A DNA stretch of 33,884 nucleotides from Bacillota bacterium (GTDB lineage: Bacteria > Bacillota > Limnochordia > Darwinibacteriales > DTU012). The notes beneath the pieces are model-generated. The model had not been told where the DNA came from. It saw only the letters and a list, made by a program, of their open reading frames with translations, and did no database searches. Location: contig JAAZMN010000075.1 in the NCBI GenBank assembly GCA_012798795.1, positions 1 through 33,884 on the forward strand. Reading direction: 5' to 3'. Both the position numbers and the translations under genes were made by a program. Shown piece by piece: positions 17,535-27,550 of the stretch (its first letter is position 1; each line of letters starts with the position of its first letter).

Positions 17535-18251
17535 ATGAAAAAGAACAGACTTTTTCTGATGATATGTGTTTTAGTACTGCTGTTAACTTCAAATTTATCT
17601 GCCAAAACTACTGCAGAAAACAGCGGTGGCAGCATTAGAGTAGCGGGTAATTCTATTGCTTCGGCGGCTCCGGATGTTGCCTATATTGCACTGGGAGTTG
17701 AAACTAGAGATCGCTCTGCAGAAACTGCATCTTCGCAAAACAGCCAGATTATGTCTGATATAATGAAAACCTTGAAAAAATTTGGTCTGAAGGATAACGA
17801 AATAACTACAAGCGGTTATTATATCTACAGCTATCAAGAATCAGACCGAACTCAAGAACCCATCGAGTATTACTATGTATATAATGTACGCAACCAGGTA
17901 AATGTAAAAGTAACCGATCTTGAAAATGTAGGTACAATAATCGATTTAGCGATCAAAGCAGGAGCCAATCAAGTACAGGGCATTACTTTCGACATTAAGA
18001 ATAAAGAAGATCTACAGCTTAACGCCTTAAAAAACGCCACCCGGCAGGCACGAGAAAAGGCCGATGCAATTGCTGAAGCTGCAGGAGTAACTATTAAAAA
18101 CATTGTTTCCATTTCCGAGCAGACCGAAAGTTACGTACCCTATACAGAAGAAGTAATGTTTAAAGCTGCTGGCAATAGACTGGCCGATACTCCAATAAAT
18201 CCAGGCGATGTAGAAGTAAAAGCCAGGGTAGTAATTGAATATAGTTTCTAA
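17535..18251 (+). CDS. SIMPL-domain (DUF541, YggE-like) secreted protein
   Basis: Signal peptide; IRVAGNSIASAAPDVAYIALGVETRDRSAETASSQNSQIMSDIMKTLKKFGLKDNEITTSGYYIY and QAREKADAIAEAAGVTIKNIVSISE. Confidence 0.9.
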   Translation: MKKNRLFLMICVLVLLLTSNLSAKTTAENSGGSIRVAGNSIASAAPDVAYIALGVETRDRSAETASSQNSQIMSDIMKTLKKFGLKDNEITTSGYYIYSYQESDRTQEPIEYYYVYNVRNQVNVKVTDLENVGTIIDLAIKAGANQVQGITFDIKNKEDLQLNALKNATRQAREKADAIAEAAGVTIKNIVSISEQTESYVPYTEEVMFKAAGNRLADTPINPGDVEVKARVVIEYSF

Positions 18252-18267
18252 CCACTGACTGGCATTT

Positions 18268-18314
18268 AAAAAGGCCGATGGCATCACAATTTAGTGTATG
18301 CAACCGGCCTTTTT
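18268..18314. terminator. Bidirectional terminator between SIMPL gene and asnS
   Basis: AAAAAGGCCG (18268-18277) / CGGCCTTTTT (18305-18314) followed by T-run. Confidence 0.75.
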
Positions 18315-18320
18315 TGTTTG

Positions 18321-19712
18321 CTAAAATTCAGCAGAACGGACAGTCCTTGGAAAGGATATTACATCGCGAATATTGGATAATCCAGTTATATACATTATGG
18401 CACGTTCAAAGCCTAATCCATAACCGGCATGTTTATTGGTACCATATTTTCTTGTCTCTAAATACCACCAATATTCTTCTTGATCAAGCCCAAGCTCTTC
18501 CATGCGTTTTACTAAATAATCATAACGCTCTTCCCTTTGGCTTCCTCCAATGATCTCGCCGACTCCCGGCACAAGTAAATCCATAGCTGCCACTGTCTTT
18601 TGATCATCATTCAATCTCATGTAAAATGCTTTAATTTCTTTAGGATAATTAATTACAAATACTGGTTGATGGAAAACTTTTTCGGAAATATAACGTTCAT
18701 GCTCTGTCTGCAGATCACAGCCCCATTCAACAGGATATTTGAAATCATGCTTGGATTTTTTCAAAATATCGATTGCTTCAGTATAAGTGATTCTTCTAAA
18801 ATCAGAATTAACCACATTATCCAGTCGGGCCATTAATTCCCGATCAATAAATTTATTGAAAAACTCCATTTCCTCTGGTGCATTCTCTATACAGTAATTA
18901 ATCAAATACTTAAGCATCGCTTCTGCTACATCCATATTATCATTGAGATCAGCAAAAGCCATTTCAGGCTCTAACATCCAAAATTCAGCTGCATGTCTTG
19001 GAGTGTTGGAATTTTCAGCACGAAATGTAGGCCCAAATGTATAAACATTGCGGAAAGCAAGAGCGTAGGTTTCAGCTGCCAGCTGACCACTTACTGTTAA
19101 TTTTGCGTCCTTCCCAAAAAAGTCTTCGGAAAAATCCACGCTGCCGTCAGGATTCCGTTTAAGGTTATCTAAATCCAAAGTTGAAACCCGAAACATCTCT
19201 CCCGCACCTTCACAATCGCTTGAGGTAATAATGGGAGTATGCACGTGAACAAACCCTCGTTCTTGAAAAAACTTATGAACAGCATAAGCAGCTAAAGAAC
19301 GAATGCGAAAAACAGCCGAAAAAGTATTAGTGCGCGGCCTGAGATGTGCAATTGTTCTCAGATATTCAAAGGTATGGCGTTTTTTCTGTAACGGATAGTC
19401 AGCAGCTGCTGGCCCTTCTATCACAATTTGTTTCGCCTTCAACTCAAATGGCTGCTTAGCACCGGGGCTTTCCACCAGCTCACCTTGGACTGTAATTGCC
19501 GAACTGATATTTAACTTAACTACCTCTGTAAAATTATCCAAAGAGTCATCAATAACAATCTGTAGATTTTTAAAAAATGTTCCGTCATTCAACTCAATAA
19601 AACCAAATTTTTTAGAATCTCTAATTGTTCTAATCCAACCTGATAGTTCAACTTCCTTATTCATGTATAAATCAGGATTACGAAATATTTGTTTAACAAA
19701 AACAGTTTCCAT
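18321..19712 (-). CDS. asnS: Asparaginyl-tRNA synthetase
   Basis: Class II aa[55 protein letters not shown]...[29 protein letters not shown]...[31 protein letters not shown] 19712 with RBS GGGAGGAA. Confidence 0.97.
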   Translation of the reverse strand: METVFVKQIFRNPDLYMNKEVELSGWIRTIRDSKKFGFIELNDGTFFKNLQIVIDDSLDNFTEVVKLNISSAITVQGELVESPGAKQPFELKAKQIVIEGPAAADYPLQKKRHTFEYLRTIAHLRPRTNTFSAVFRIRSLAAYAVHKFFQERGFVHVHTPIITSSDCEGAGEMFRVSTLDLDNLKRNPDGSVDFSEDFFGKDAKLTVSGQLAAETYALAFRNVYTFGPTFRAENSNTPRHAAEFWMLEPEMAFADLNDNMDVAEAMLKYLINYCIENAPEEMEFFNKFIDRELMARLDNVVNSDFRRITYTEAIDILKKSKHDFKYPVEWGCDLQTEHERYISEKVFHQPVFVINYPKEIKAFYMRLNDDQKTVAAMDLLVPGVGEIIGGSQREERYDYLVKRMEELGLDQEEYWWYLETRKYGTNKHAGYGLGFERAIMYITGLSNIRDVISFPRTVRSAEF

Positions 19713-19732
19713 GTTTATTCCTCCCACTAAAT

Positions 19733-20734
19733 CTATAATAAAAAAATATTATGCTTGCTGCAGGCCTCTATAATTTGACGTGACCAAACCGAAGCTTGTA
19801 CCTCACCAATGTGTATTTTTTCTAAAAAGTACATACATAAACGGGACTGGCCGATTCCTCCTCCGATTGTTTGGGGTAAATTGCCTGCTAATAACTGCTT
19901 GTGAAAATCTTGCTCTGCTCTTTCTTCACATCCCGCCTTTTTAAGCTGTTCCATCAGCGTAGGCGGATCAACACGAATACCCATAGAAGAAAGCTCAAAT
20001 GCCATATTTAACAGCGGATGCCAAACAAGAATGTCTCCATTCAAACTCCAATCATCATAATCCGGTGCCCGTCCGTCATGTTTGATACCGGATTTTAGTT
20101 TCCCACCAATCTCCATTAAAAAAACTGCCCTTTTATCTTTAGTAATAGCATCTTCTCTAGCTTCGGGAGGAAGGTTCGGATATAAATCCTCAAGCTCCTG
20201 AGTAGTAATGACAAAAATCTCTTCAGGCAGCTGCCAAGTAAGACCCGGATAATCGCGATGAATTGTCTTTTCAGTGAGTTTTAAACAGCGGTAAATTTTA
20301 GCAACAATGGACAGCAGAAAATCAGAATTCCTTTCATCTGCCTGCATGATTATTTCCCAATCCCATTGGTCAACATATAAGGAATGAAGATTATCCAACT
20401 CTTCGTCACGCCGGATAGCATTCATATCTGTATAAAGCCCTTCGCCCGCGCAAAAGCAGTACTTTTTTAAAGCCATTCGCTTCCATTTAGCCAATGACTG
20501 TACAATTTCACAGCGGGAATTTCCCAATGCAGGGACATTAAAATCTATCGGCCGTTCCACACCGGTTAGATTATCATTTAAACCTGATTCCGGCTGCACA
20601 AACAGAGGAGCGGAGACTCTCAGTAAATTTAATTCTTGTGCCAAAGCTGATTCAAAAAAATCCTTTAGCTTCTTAATTGCAATTTGAGTTTCTCTTAAAG
20701 ATAGTTTGCTGGTATAATCTTGAGTTATTATCAA
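19733..20734 (-). CDS. asnA: Aspartate--ammonia ligase (AsnA)
   Basis: [63 protein letters not shown]...[13 protein letters not shown]...[27 protein letters not shown]...[29 protein letters not shown] start. Confidence 0.97.
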   Translation of the reverse strand: MIITQDYTSKLSLRETQIAIKKLKDFFESALAQELNLLRVSAPLFVQPESGLNDNLTGVERPIDFNVPALGNSRCEIVQSLAKWKRMALKKYCFCAGEGLYTDMNAIRRDEELDNLHSLYVDQWDWEIIMQADERNSDFLLSIVAKIYRCLKLTEKTIHRDYPGLTWQLPEEIFVITTQELEDLYPNLPPEAREDAITKDKRAVFLMEIGGKLKSGIKHDGRAPDYDDWSLNGDILVWHPLLNMAFELSSMGIRVDPPTLMEQLKKAGCEERAEQDFHKQLLAGNLPQTIGGGIGQSRLCMYFLEKIHIGEVQASVWSRQIIEACSKHNIFLL

Positions 20735-20849
20735 TAATAGTTCCTCCCATTAACTTTCCCTTGACTTTCAGCCATTAAACTCATTACATTCCACCTCTAT
20801 GCTGTAAAATCCTGCTATTAGTAATAAATCAGTAAAAAAAACTGTAAAT

Positions 20850-20875
20850 AAAGGATACCCTTAAGGATATCCTTT
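20850..20875 (-). terminator. Terminator downstream of the carbohydrate operon
   Basis: AAAGGATA (20850-20857)/TATCCTTT (20868-20875) stem; minus strand continues ATTTACAGTTTTTTTTAC. Confidence 0.6.
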
Positions 20876-20915
20876 TTAGACACTAATTATCTAACTATAT
20901 GGTCTCCAGCAGTAG

Positions 20916-21776
20916 TTATTTATCTATTCCGGCACTGCCCATAGTCTGTACAACTTTGCTTTGGTTAATTATAAATATTATAATCGGAATGAGCATCATC
21001 AATACTGTTACAGCTGCTCCTGTACCGGCTCTCGCTATTCCCCCGGAAACAATCTGATTAAGAGCATACGGTAGTGGTTTTAACTCCTCCGTATAGATAA
21101 ATCTAGCTCCAGTTTCTCCCCACATGCTTTGAAATGAGAGAATGATTAAGGTTAACCATGCCGGTTTAACGTTAGGCATTACAATACTCCAAAAAATTTT
21201 GAATTCACCGGCTCCGTCAATTCTAGCCGCTTCCAGCAGTGGATTAGGAATTTGTTCCATAAACTGTTTCATTAAATATAATCCTAACGGCATAGCCCAT
21301 GCAGGGGCAACAATTGCTAAGTAGGTGTCTACCCATCCGATATGTGACATTATTAAATAGTTAGGAATTGCTGTCACATGCCAAGCAAACATTAATGAAA
21401 AGACTATTATATTAAAGTACACACCCCGCCCGGGGAATTTATGCTTTGCCAAAGCATATGCTGCCAGAGAAGCCATTAAAACATGCCCGCAAGTTCCAAA
21501 AGCCGTAATAACTAATGTATTGAACAAATAACGGGTAATCGGCACCCACGAATCTTCCATCAAGAGAAACAGATCATAAAAGTTTGCCATAGTCGGATTG
21601 CGTACAAAGAACCGAGGAGGCCAAATAAATAATTCATTCATGGGTTTAAATGCCTGACTGATAGTATAGACCATAGGTAAAGCCATGAAGGTGCCGCCTA
21701 TAACCAGCAGAATAAATACAATTGTATCACCCCCGGCTGAACGAGTAACTTTCTTTTCGCGTATGCTTAATTTCAT
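20916..21776 (-). CDS. Carbohydrate ABC transporter permease, MalG-type
   Basis: Six-TM permease with EAA loop EAARIDGAGEFKIFWSIVMPNVKPAW. Confidence 0.92.
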   Translation of the reverse strand: MKLSIREKKVTRSAGGDTIVFILLVIGGTFMALPMVYTISQAFKPMNELFIWPPRFFVRNPTMANFYDLFLLMEDSWVPITRYLFNTLVITAFGTCGHVLMASLAAYALAKHKFPGRGVYFNIIVFSLMFAWHVTAIPNYLIMSHIGWVDTYLAIVAPAWAMPLGLYLMKQFMEQIPNPLLEAARIDGAGEFKIFWSIVMPNVKPAWLTLIILSFQSMWGETGARFIYTEELKPLPYALNQIVSGGIARAGTGAAVTVLMMLIPIIIFIINQSKVVQTMGSAGIDK

Positions 21777-21794
21777 CCGGCGTCCTCCTTTTTG

Positions 21795-22748
21795 TTAACT
21801 ATCCAAATTTCTCAATAAACCCTGTACTATCTGCTGAGTTATAACCATTGCAAGAAACAAAATTACAGCAATAGCTGATGCATATCCCATTTCAAACCTG
21901 ATATTTCCATAATCCAATAAATGAGCAACAACTGTATGAGCAGCATAGTCTGTGCTGGGAAATCCAACCAGCGGAATAATCTGACTGGCTGCTGCAAAAG
22001 AGCCGGTGATGGACATAATTGCACCAAACATCAACTGCGGCTTTAAAGCTGGTAGTGTTAAATACATAAACTCTTGAAATCGATTTCTTACACCATCAAC
22101 TGCACCAGCTTCATATAAAGTAGGGTCAATCCCCTGCAGTCCAGCAATAAATACTAAAAAGCTGGTTCCTAAACTCATCCATAAAGTAACTAAAATCGCA
22201 ATCGGCATCATCCAGTCCGGATCCGTTAGAAACTGGATCGGTTTATCAATTAAACCCCAGTAACTAAGAAACCCATTGATAACACCGTATGAATCGCCGC
22301 TGAACAAATAGGTCCAAATCATATATACATTTCCAGAAATACTTGGTGCATAAAATAAGAGCGTAAGAAAAGCTCTTAATCGCGGCTGCAAATCATTAAT
22401 CATCCAAGCAAACACCAGGCAGAGAAAATAACTTACCGGGCCGGTAATTACAGCAAACACAAAAGTATTCTTAATGGCAATTAAAAATACATCGTCGGCG
22501 AAAAACAGACGCAGATAATTCTGCAATCCAATCCACTGGGGAGCTTCTAACATATTATAATGGGTAAAACTTAAACCCATCGCCAACAATACCGGCAGCA
22601 ACGTAAACCCAAAAAAGAAAATTCCAAAAGGAGCAATAAACAAATATGAAATCTTATTGGACTTGACATCATGTACAATACTGCTCAATCGTCTTTTTAT
22701 CCATCTTGTCAGCCTCGGCGCCTTAGTAGGAGCTGTAACTGCACTCAT
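21795..22748 (-). CDS. Sugar ABC transporter permease, MalF-type
   Basis: EAA loop YEAGAVDGVRNRFQEFMYLTLPALKP; ATG overlaps the upstream stop (ATGA). Confidence 0.92.
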   Translation of the reverse strand: MSAVTAPTKAPRLTRWIKRRLSSIVHDVKSNKISYLFIAPFGIFFFGFTLLPVLLAMGLSFTHYNMLEAPQWIGLQNYLRLFFADDVFLIAIKNTFVFAVITGPVSYFLCLVFAWMINDLQPRLRAFLTLLFYAPSISGNVYMIWTYLFSGDSYGVINGFLSYWGLIDKPIQFLTDPDWMMPIAILVTLWMSLGTSFLVFIAGLQGIDPTLYEAGAVDGVRNRFQEFMYLTLPALKPQLMFGAIMSITGSFAAASQIIPLVGFPSTDYAAHTVVAHLLDYGNIRFEMGYASAIAVILFLAMVITQQIVQGLLRNLDS

Positions 22749-25702
22749 CTTTCTCCCCCTTCCATATCAGGAAACTCCAGATAATAACGGCGGTTTTCCG
22801 GTAATTGTTCAATTTCCGTTTCTAAATCAAATTCCGTGCGCTTAATGGCAATTTCCTCATTAATCAAGCGATTATAATCAAGCAGCACCTCACGTGCGGA
22901 TTCATGGTCATAGACAACCTTACGAAATGCATTGTCAATATGTCTGCCAACCATATAGGCACCAGGTACATTCGGCACCCCAACAGCCCAGATTCTTTGC
23001 TGATCCAATAGCTTATACTCATCCACAGTCCAAGGTAGACCCCGAGAAGCTTCGACATTAGCAGTAGGATAGCGGGCAGCCCTTCCCATAACACTTTCCA
23101 ATTCTTGACCAAAACGCATTTGAATCTCACTGCTCGACCACCATTTGATAAACTCCCAAGCTGCCTCATAATCTTTTGCTGTTTTCATAATCATGGTGCC
23201 AGAACCCTGAGACGGAACATGATGATTAATGGTACCGTCATCACAAACTGTCCCGGGAACCAAAGTAAAATCCCATTCTCCTCTCAATTCTGGAGCAAAT
23301 ACCGTGAGAGTATTATAAAGCTGATAATCTGCAATAACAATAGGCATTTCCCCCATTCTAAACCGATTAGCCGGATCATACCACATGGGAACATCATATA
23401 ATTCATACAGTTCTGTCCAGGTAATAAAAGATCTGACTGCTGATTTTACATCGAGATTCGTCGCAATTCCATCCCATTTATAAAGAGGTACTCCCTGCTG
23501 ATACAAAAACATTAAATACGTCTGCACGCCACCATGATTTACCAGTGAAACTGCAGATGCTGATTCACCTAGTGCACCGCTGGCAGCTTGGGCAACACCT
23601 GAATAAGGTAGCCCCACATCCATATGCTCTCGTTTTAATTCAGGGATAATCCGAATTAAATCTTCCCAAGTACGCGGCACTTCCAATCCCAGTTCTTCTA
23701 AAATATCCTTGCGGTAAAACATCATGGGAAACGACTGAACTTCCGGGATAGCATAGACTGAATCCCGAAAAGTAAAAGGAACAACTGCACTGGGCATAAA
23801 GCGGTCTGCCACCATGGGATAATCTGGAAAGTCAGTCAAATCAACAACTGCACTACGAATAGCAAATTCCACAGGCTGTGCAGCAGGAACTCCCATTGCT
23901 ATATCCGGCCCCCGCCCTGCTAAAGTAGCTGGAAGCAATATCCCCATATTGATCAATTCTAAGTTTACTTTAATGCCAGTTGTAGAAGTAAAACTATCCT
24001 CAATCATTTCTTTTAAAATGTAAGCCTGATCTCGCCCAAGGCCAATCCAGACTTTTAACGCTGTTTTTTCGTCTTCATAGACATCTCCCACCAAAGAGTA
24101 ATCATGACTGAAAGATGCAGCAAAAGACCTTAGTTCATGCACAAGTCTCTGGTAAAACCGGGGTTTGGCTGGCGGCAGTTGCTGATCCGGGCTGGAAACA
24201 ATTAAATAATCAATCTGCAGAGGTTGTTCTTTTGTATTTAAGATCCATTCTCCTAAAGCTCCTGAATTATCCCGAAATTCATCTAAACTTCTGGGGATAA
24301 CATCTGGATCATCCGCCATTTTTGCCAAACTAAATGCTAATTCATTCAGCAGGGCAACATGTGTGCCCTGCTCTCCTGCTATCTCAGCAATTTTTTTAGA
24401 TAAATCGGCAAACACCTGACTTTGAACACGTAAACTTTCAATTACGTCAGGAATGCGTTCGCCCAATTGATAGTCGCGGATTACATCAGGATTGGTAGAA
24501 GTAATCATGACAATTCTGCGAAATATGGTGTTTAATTCATAAAGGCATTCCTCGGTTATCCGCAGAATTTCAGCTAAATCCCCCATAACTATCTCTAACT
24601 GAATAATGTTTTTACCCTCATTAAGATAGAATAAATATGGCTCGCCGCATTCTTCCATTCCTAATGTAACCATCTGATAACTGCTGGAAAAAGGAAATTT
24701 AACTGCTTCTACTTCTGCAAATGGAAGCTCATCATTGATCTTTAGACGGCGGTTAACAAAAGTGCCGCGGCTGAATTTCTGTTTTGCTTTAAATGATATA
24801 CTGTACAAACCGGATTCAGGCACAGTAACCTCCCAAGCAATCCAATCTCCTGGTTGGCTCCACCGCTGTCCCCCAATGGCATTTAGTCTAATCAGTGCCG
24901 GATCATATTCCTCTAATGTGGGATCACTGCGATCATGAATGGCAAACAATGATGGACTGGAACGATAAATACTGTCCTCAGCTTGTACTTTTTCAAAAAC
25001 ACCTGATGTTATTTTGTACCCAAGCTCCTGATAAGACTTTAAAACCTGCTGGTAAGTAGAATTTTCAGCAGCAGGCCTTAAAGTTAAGCTGTGAATTACC
25101 ATTGGTTCCCGCCGTGATACTAATGTAATGGTATTTAAACCCTGCTCAAAATAGAAGCTTAACGGAATCCGGTAATTCCCATTAGAATCTTCCAACAACA
25201 CCGTACGCCACATAGGTTTTTCCACTTGGCGCGGACGAATCTGATTCCCCCTGTTATCCATGTGCGGTTCATCTTCGTCACCCCAAACACGATGGAAATT
25301 CAAATAGCCGGCTTCGATATACGGCCGTTTACCATTGATCAATAAATCACGCTGAATATTACCGCGTCTGCCTGCTACTGGATAATAAACAACGGCAATA
25401 TTATATAAACCGGCTTTTTCTACATTTACTTCCCATGCAATTAGGCCTTCTTCATCTGTTTTTACGGATAAACCTTTCATACCGGCAAAATTTTCCAAGT
25501 GCTGTATATTTCCGGAACTTTTAGTATAGGCTTCCGCAGGTATTACAATACAGCTATCAGGAGCAGGCGTGCCTTGATAGATTTTAAGATAATCATGAAA
25601 AGTTACTCTATTATTATTGAAATCTGCTTGAGCTTGCACGACAAAATTAATTAATAAGAGCATGGTAACAGCCAATACTGCTGTAAAATATTTCCTTCTC
25701 AT
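22745..25702 (-). CDS. Giant extracellular solute-binding protein: signal peptide, two CBM35/CBM6-like domains, helical linker, C-terminal sugar SBP
   Basis: About 985 aa; N-terminal repeats WEVNVEKAGLYNIAVVYYP...LNTITLV and WEVTVPESGLYSISFKAKQ...KNIIQLEIV; C-terminal family-1-like SBP (GIKVNLELINMGILLPATLAGRGPDIAMG...YAIPEVQSFPMMFYRKDILEELGLEVPRTWEDL...AWEFIKWWSSSEIQMRFGQELE). Confidence 0.88.
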   Translation of the reverse strand: MRRKYFTAVLAVTMLLLINFVVQAQADFNNNRVTFHDYLKIYQGTPAPDSCIVIPAEAYTKSSGNIQHLENFAGMKGLSVKTDEEGLIAWEVNVEKAGLYNIAVVYYPVAGRRGNIQRDLLINGKRPYIEAGYLNFHRVWGDEDEPHMDNRGNQIRPRQVEKPMWRTVLLEDSNGNYRIPLSFYFEQGLNTITLVSRREPMVIHSLTLRPAAENSTYQQVLKSYQELGYKITSGVFEKVQAEDSIYRSSPSLFAIHDRSDPTLEEYDPALIRLNAIGGQRWSQPGDWIAWEVTVPESGLYSISFKAKQKFSRGTFVNRRLKINDELPFAEVEAVKFPFSSSYQMVTLGMEECGEPYLFYLNEGKNIIQLEIVMGDLAEILRITEECLYELNTIFRRIVMITSTNPDVIRDYQLGERIPDVIESLRVQSQVFADLSKKIAEIAGEQGTHVALLNELAFSLAKMADDPDVIPRSLDEFRDNSGALGEWILNTKEQPLQIDYLIVSSPDQQLPPAKPRFYQRLVHELRSFAASFSHDYSLVGDVYEDEKTALKVWIGLGRDQAYILKEMIEDSFTSTTGIKVNLELINMGILLPATLAGRGPDIAMGVPAAQPVEFAIRSAVVDLTDFPDYPMVADRFMPSAVVPFTFRDSVYAIPEVQSFPMMFYRKDILEELGLEVPRTWEDLIRIIPELKREHMDVGLPYSGVAQAASGALGESASAVSLVNHGGVQTYLMFLYQQGVPLYKWDGIATNLDVKSAVRSFITWTELYELYDVPMWYDPANRFRMGEMPIVIADYQLYNTLTVFAPELRGEWDFTLVPGTVCDDGTINHHVPSQGSGTMIMKTAKDYEAAWEFIKWWSSSEIQMRFGQELESVMGRAARYPTANVEASRGLPWTVDEYKLLDQQRIWAVGVPNVPGAYMVGRHIDNAFRKVVYDHESAREVLLDYNRLINEEIAIKRTEFDLETEIEQLPENRRYYLEFPDMEGGER

Positions 25703-25727
25703 CAAGGGCCCTCCTTTAGCCTATAAT

Positions 25728-26630
25728 TTAACCAATAATACCTGTGCGTTCAATACTCTCAATAAAATAACGCTGCATTAAGGCAAACAGAATTAATAAA
25801 GGCAGTATAAATAAAATCATGCCTGTATTACTAATCAGCGAGCTGTAGTGGGTCCGCAAAAGATCTGTACGGCCTTCCACTGCCTTCACAGCAATATTAT
25901 CCAATGCATGAGTTAAAAATTTACCCTGTCCACCCATAAACAATGTCGTATAAAAATAATCATTCCACTGCCAGACGAAAGCAAATAAAAACACAATAAC
26001 TAAACCGGGAACTGCACTGGGAAGCATAATAGTTAAAAAAGTACGCAAAAGCCCAGCACCGTCCACATACGCCGCATCCTCCAAATCTTTAGGCATACCC
26101 CTAAAAAACTGGCGCATTATGTAGATAAACAACCCGTTGCGCAGTCCCACACCGGTTATTGAAATTAAAATAAAAGGCCAAACGCTGTTTAACAAATTCA
26201 ACCCAGGTGGAGGCAGCAATCCGTAAATATCAAAATATCTAAAATTGAGATACATAGGAACCATCAACATCTGCGGAGGTACAATTAGAGTAAAAATCAC
26301 CATTGCAAAAATAATTTTTCCGCCCTTAAACTTAAATCTTCCTAAGCCGTACCCTACCAAAGTACAGGAAGCGAGCTGCAGAATACTTACAGCTAAAGTT
26401 AGGGAAAATGTATTGCGAAAAGCGATAGGATAATTCATAAAACCCCAAGCATCTTTATAATGCTGCAGTGTAAAAGTGCGTGGGAGCCACTTGACAGTCT
26501 GATCAAACATATCCGATATAGTCATAAATGAAGAGGAAAGCTTAGTAAGTAACGGCTGTAAAATAATATAAGCTACTCCAATAATAAAGACAGCCCTTAA
26601 AACTCCAATAACAAACGATTTTCCTTTCAT
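25728..26630 (-). CDS. Carbohydrate ABC transporter permease, MalG-type (second pair)
   Basis: EAA loop EDAAYVDGAGLLRTFLTIMLPSAVPGL; MalG-like topology. Confidence 0.92.
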   Translation of the reverse strand: MKGKSFVIGVLRAVFIIGVAYIILQPLLTKLSSSFMTISDMFDQTVKWLPRTFTLQHYKDAWGFMNYPIAFRNTFSLTLAVSILQLASCTLVGYGLGRFKFKGGKIIFAMVIFTLIVPPQMLMVPMYLNFRYFDIYGLLPPPGLNLLNSVWPFILISITGVGLRNGLFIYIMRQFFRGMPKDLEDAAYVDGAGLLRTFLTIMLPSAVPGLVIVFLFAFVWQWNDYFYTTLFMGGQGKFLTHALDNIAVKAVEGRTDLLRTHYSSLISNTGMILFILPLLILFALMQRYFIESIERTGIIG

Positions 26631-26650
26631 GTTCCCAACCCTCCTTTAAC

Positions 26651-27550
26651 TTATTCCTGGTAATATACCCATTTGGAGACTACCTGCAGTACTAATCCTA
26701 ATACAGCAGCAATTACAATGAAATACAATACTGCCATGGCCGTACTGACTCCAAACCCTTGAGAAGTAAAAGCTGTCGAGCGAATCATTGATACTAACTC
26801 GTTATCTGCAGAAGTAAATGAATCAATAATTGTATAAACCACAGCAGTTAAAATCAGTGGGCTGAGCATAGGAAAAGTTATTAACCAAAAACTTTCCCAT
26901 GCTGTTGCTCCTTCAACATCTGCTGCTTCATAAACACTGCTGGGTATGGACTGCAAACCAGCTAAAAAAATGAGAATTTGTATGCCAGAAGCACGCACAA
27001 TAAGAGGAATCCTTTCCACAGCATCGATAATAAACTGGAGAAACTGCTCCGGTAATCTGGTGGACAATAACAGATTCTGCAGTGCAGTACCGCTGAAGAC
27101 AAGCCCAGGTTTAGCTGCCCCCAAAGAAAGCTGAGTAATCATATCAGTTTGTTCTAATCGAAAGATAATCCCGGCACCTAAGATAACCGGTAAGAAAAAT
27201 ATTACCCTGGCCAGCAAACGGCCGAAAAACTTTTGATTAAGTATTATTGCTGTAAAAAAGCTGAAAGCCAGGATTAAGGGTACATTAACCGCCAAATTAC
27301 CGATTTCTGCCGCTAAGTCCATGGGGAAACTAGGATGAACATTAAGAGCATAGCTGTAATTGGACCACCCTACAAAAGTGAGTTCATATCCGATAGGGGT
27401 CAGCTGTAACTCATTAAAACTAAAAATTAAAGTCTGCATAAATGAATAAAAGAAAAATAACGCGAATCCGATTAAAAATGGCAGGCAGAATAAATATCCT
27501 GCAATAATCTTTCTGCGCTGGAAAGATATTCTAAATAACTTATTTTTCAT
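26651..27550 (-). CDS. Sugar ABC transporter permease, MalF-type (second pair)
   Basis: EAA loop YEAADVEGATAWESFWLITFPMLSPLI; ATG 27550 overlaps the upstream CDS stop by 11 nt. Confidence 0.9.
   Translation of the reverse strand: MKNKLFRISFQRRKIIAGYLFCLPFLIGFALFFFYSFMQTLIFSFNELQLTPIGYELTFVGWSNYSYALNVHPSFPMDLAAEIGNLAVNVPLILAFSFFTAIILNQKFFGRLLARVIFFLPVILGAGIIFRLEQTDMITQLSLGAAKPGLVFSGTALQNLLLSTRLPEQFLQFIIDAVERIPLIVRASGIQILIFLAGLQSIPSSVYEAADVEGATAWESFWLITFPMLSPLILTAVVYTIIDSFTSADNELVSMIRSTAFTSQGFGVSTAMAVLYFIVIAAVLGLVLQVVSKWVYYQE

Noticed and set aside
20735-20915. T-box or other riboswitch upstream of asnA
   Set aside because: The leader is short, with no T-box sequence (UGGNACCGCG-like) or specifier hairpin visible.
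22864-23169. Minus-strand ORF 22864..23169 and other short ORFs inside the SBP, cls, PBP, asnS and permease genes
   Set aside because: Alternate-frame shadows of strongly supported genes with no independent RBS or domain signal.
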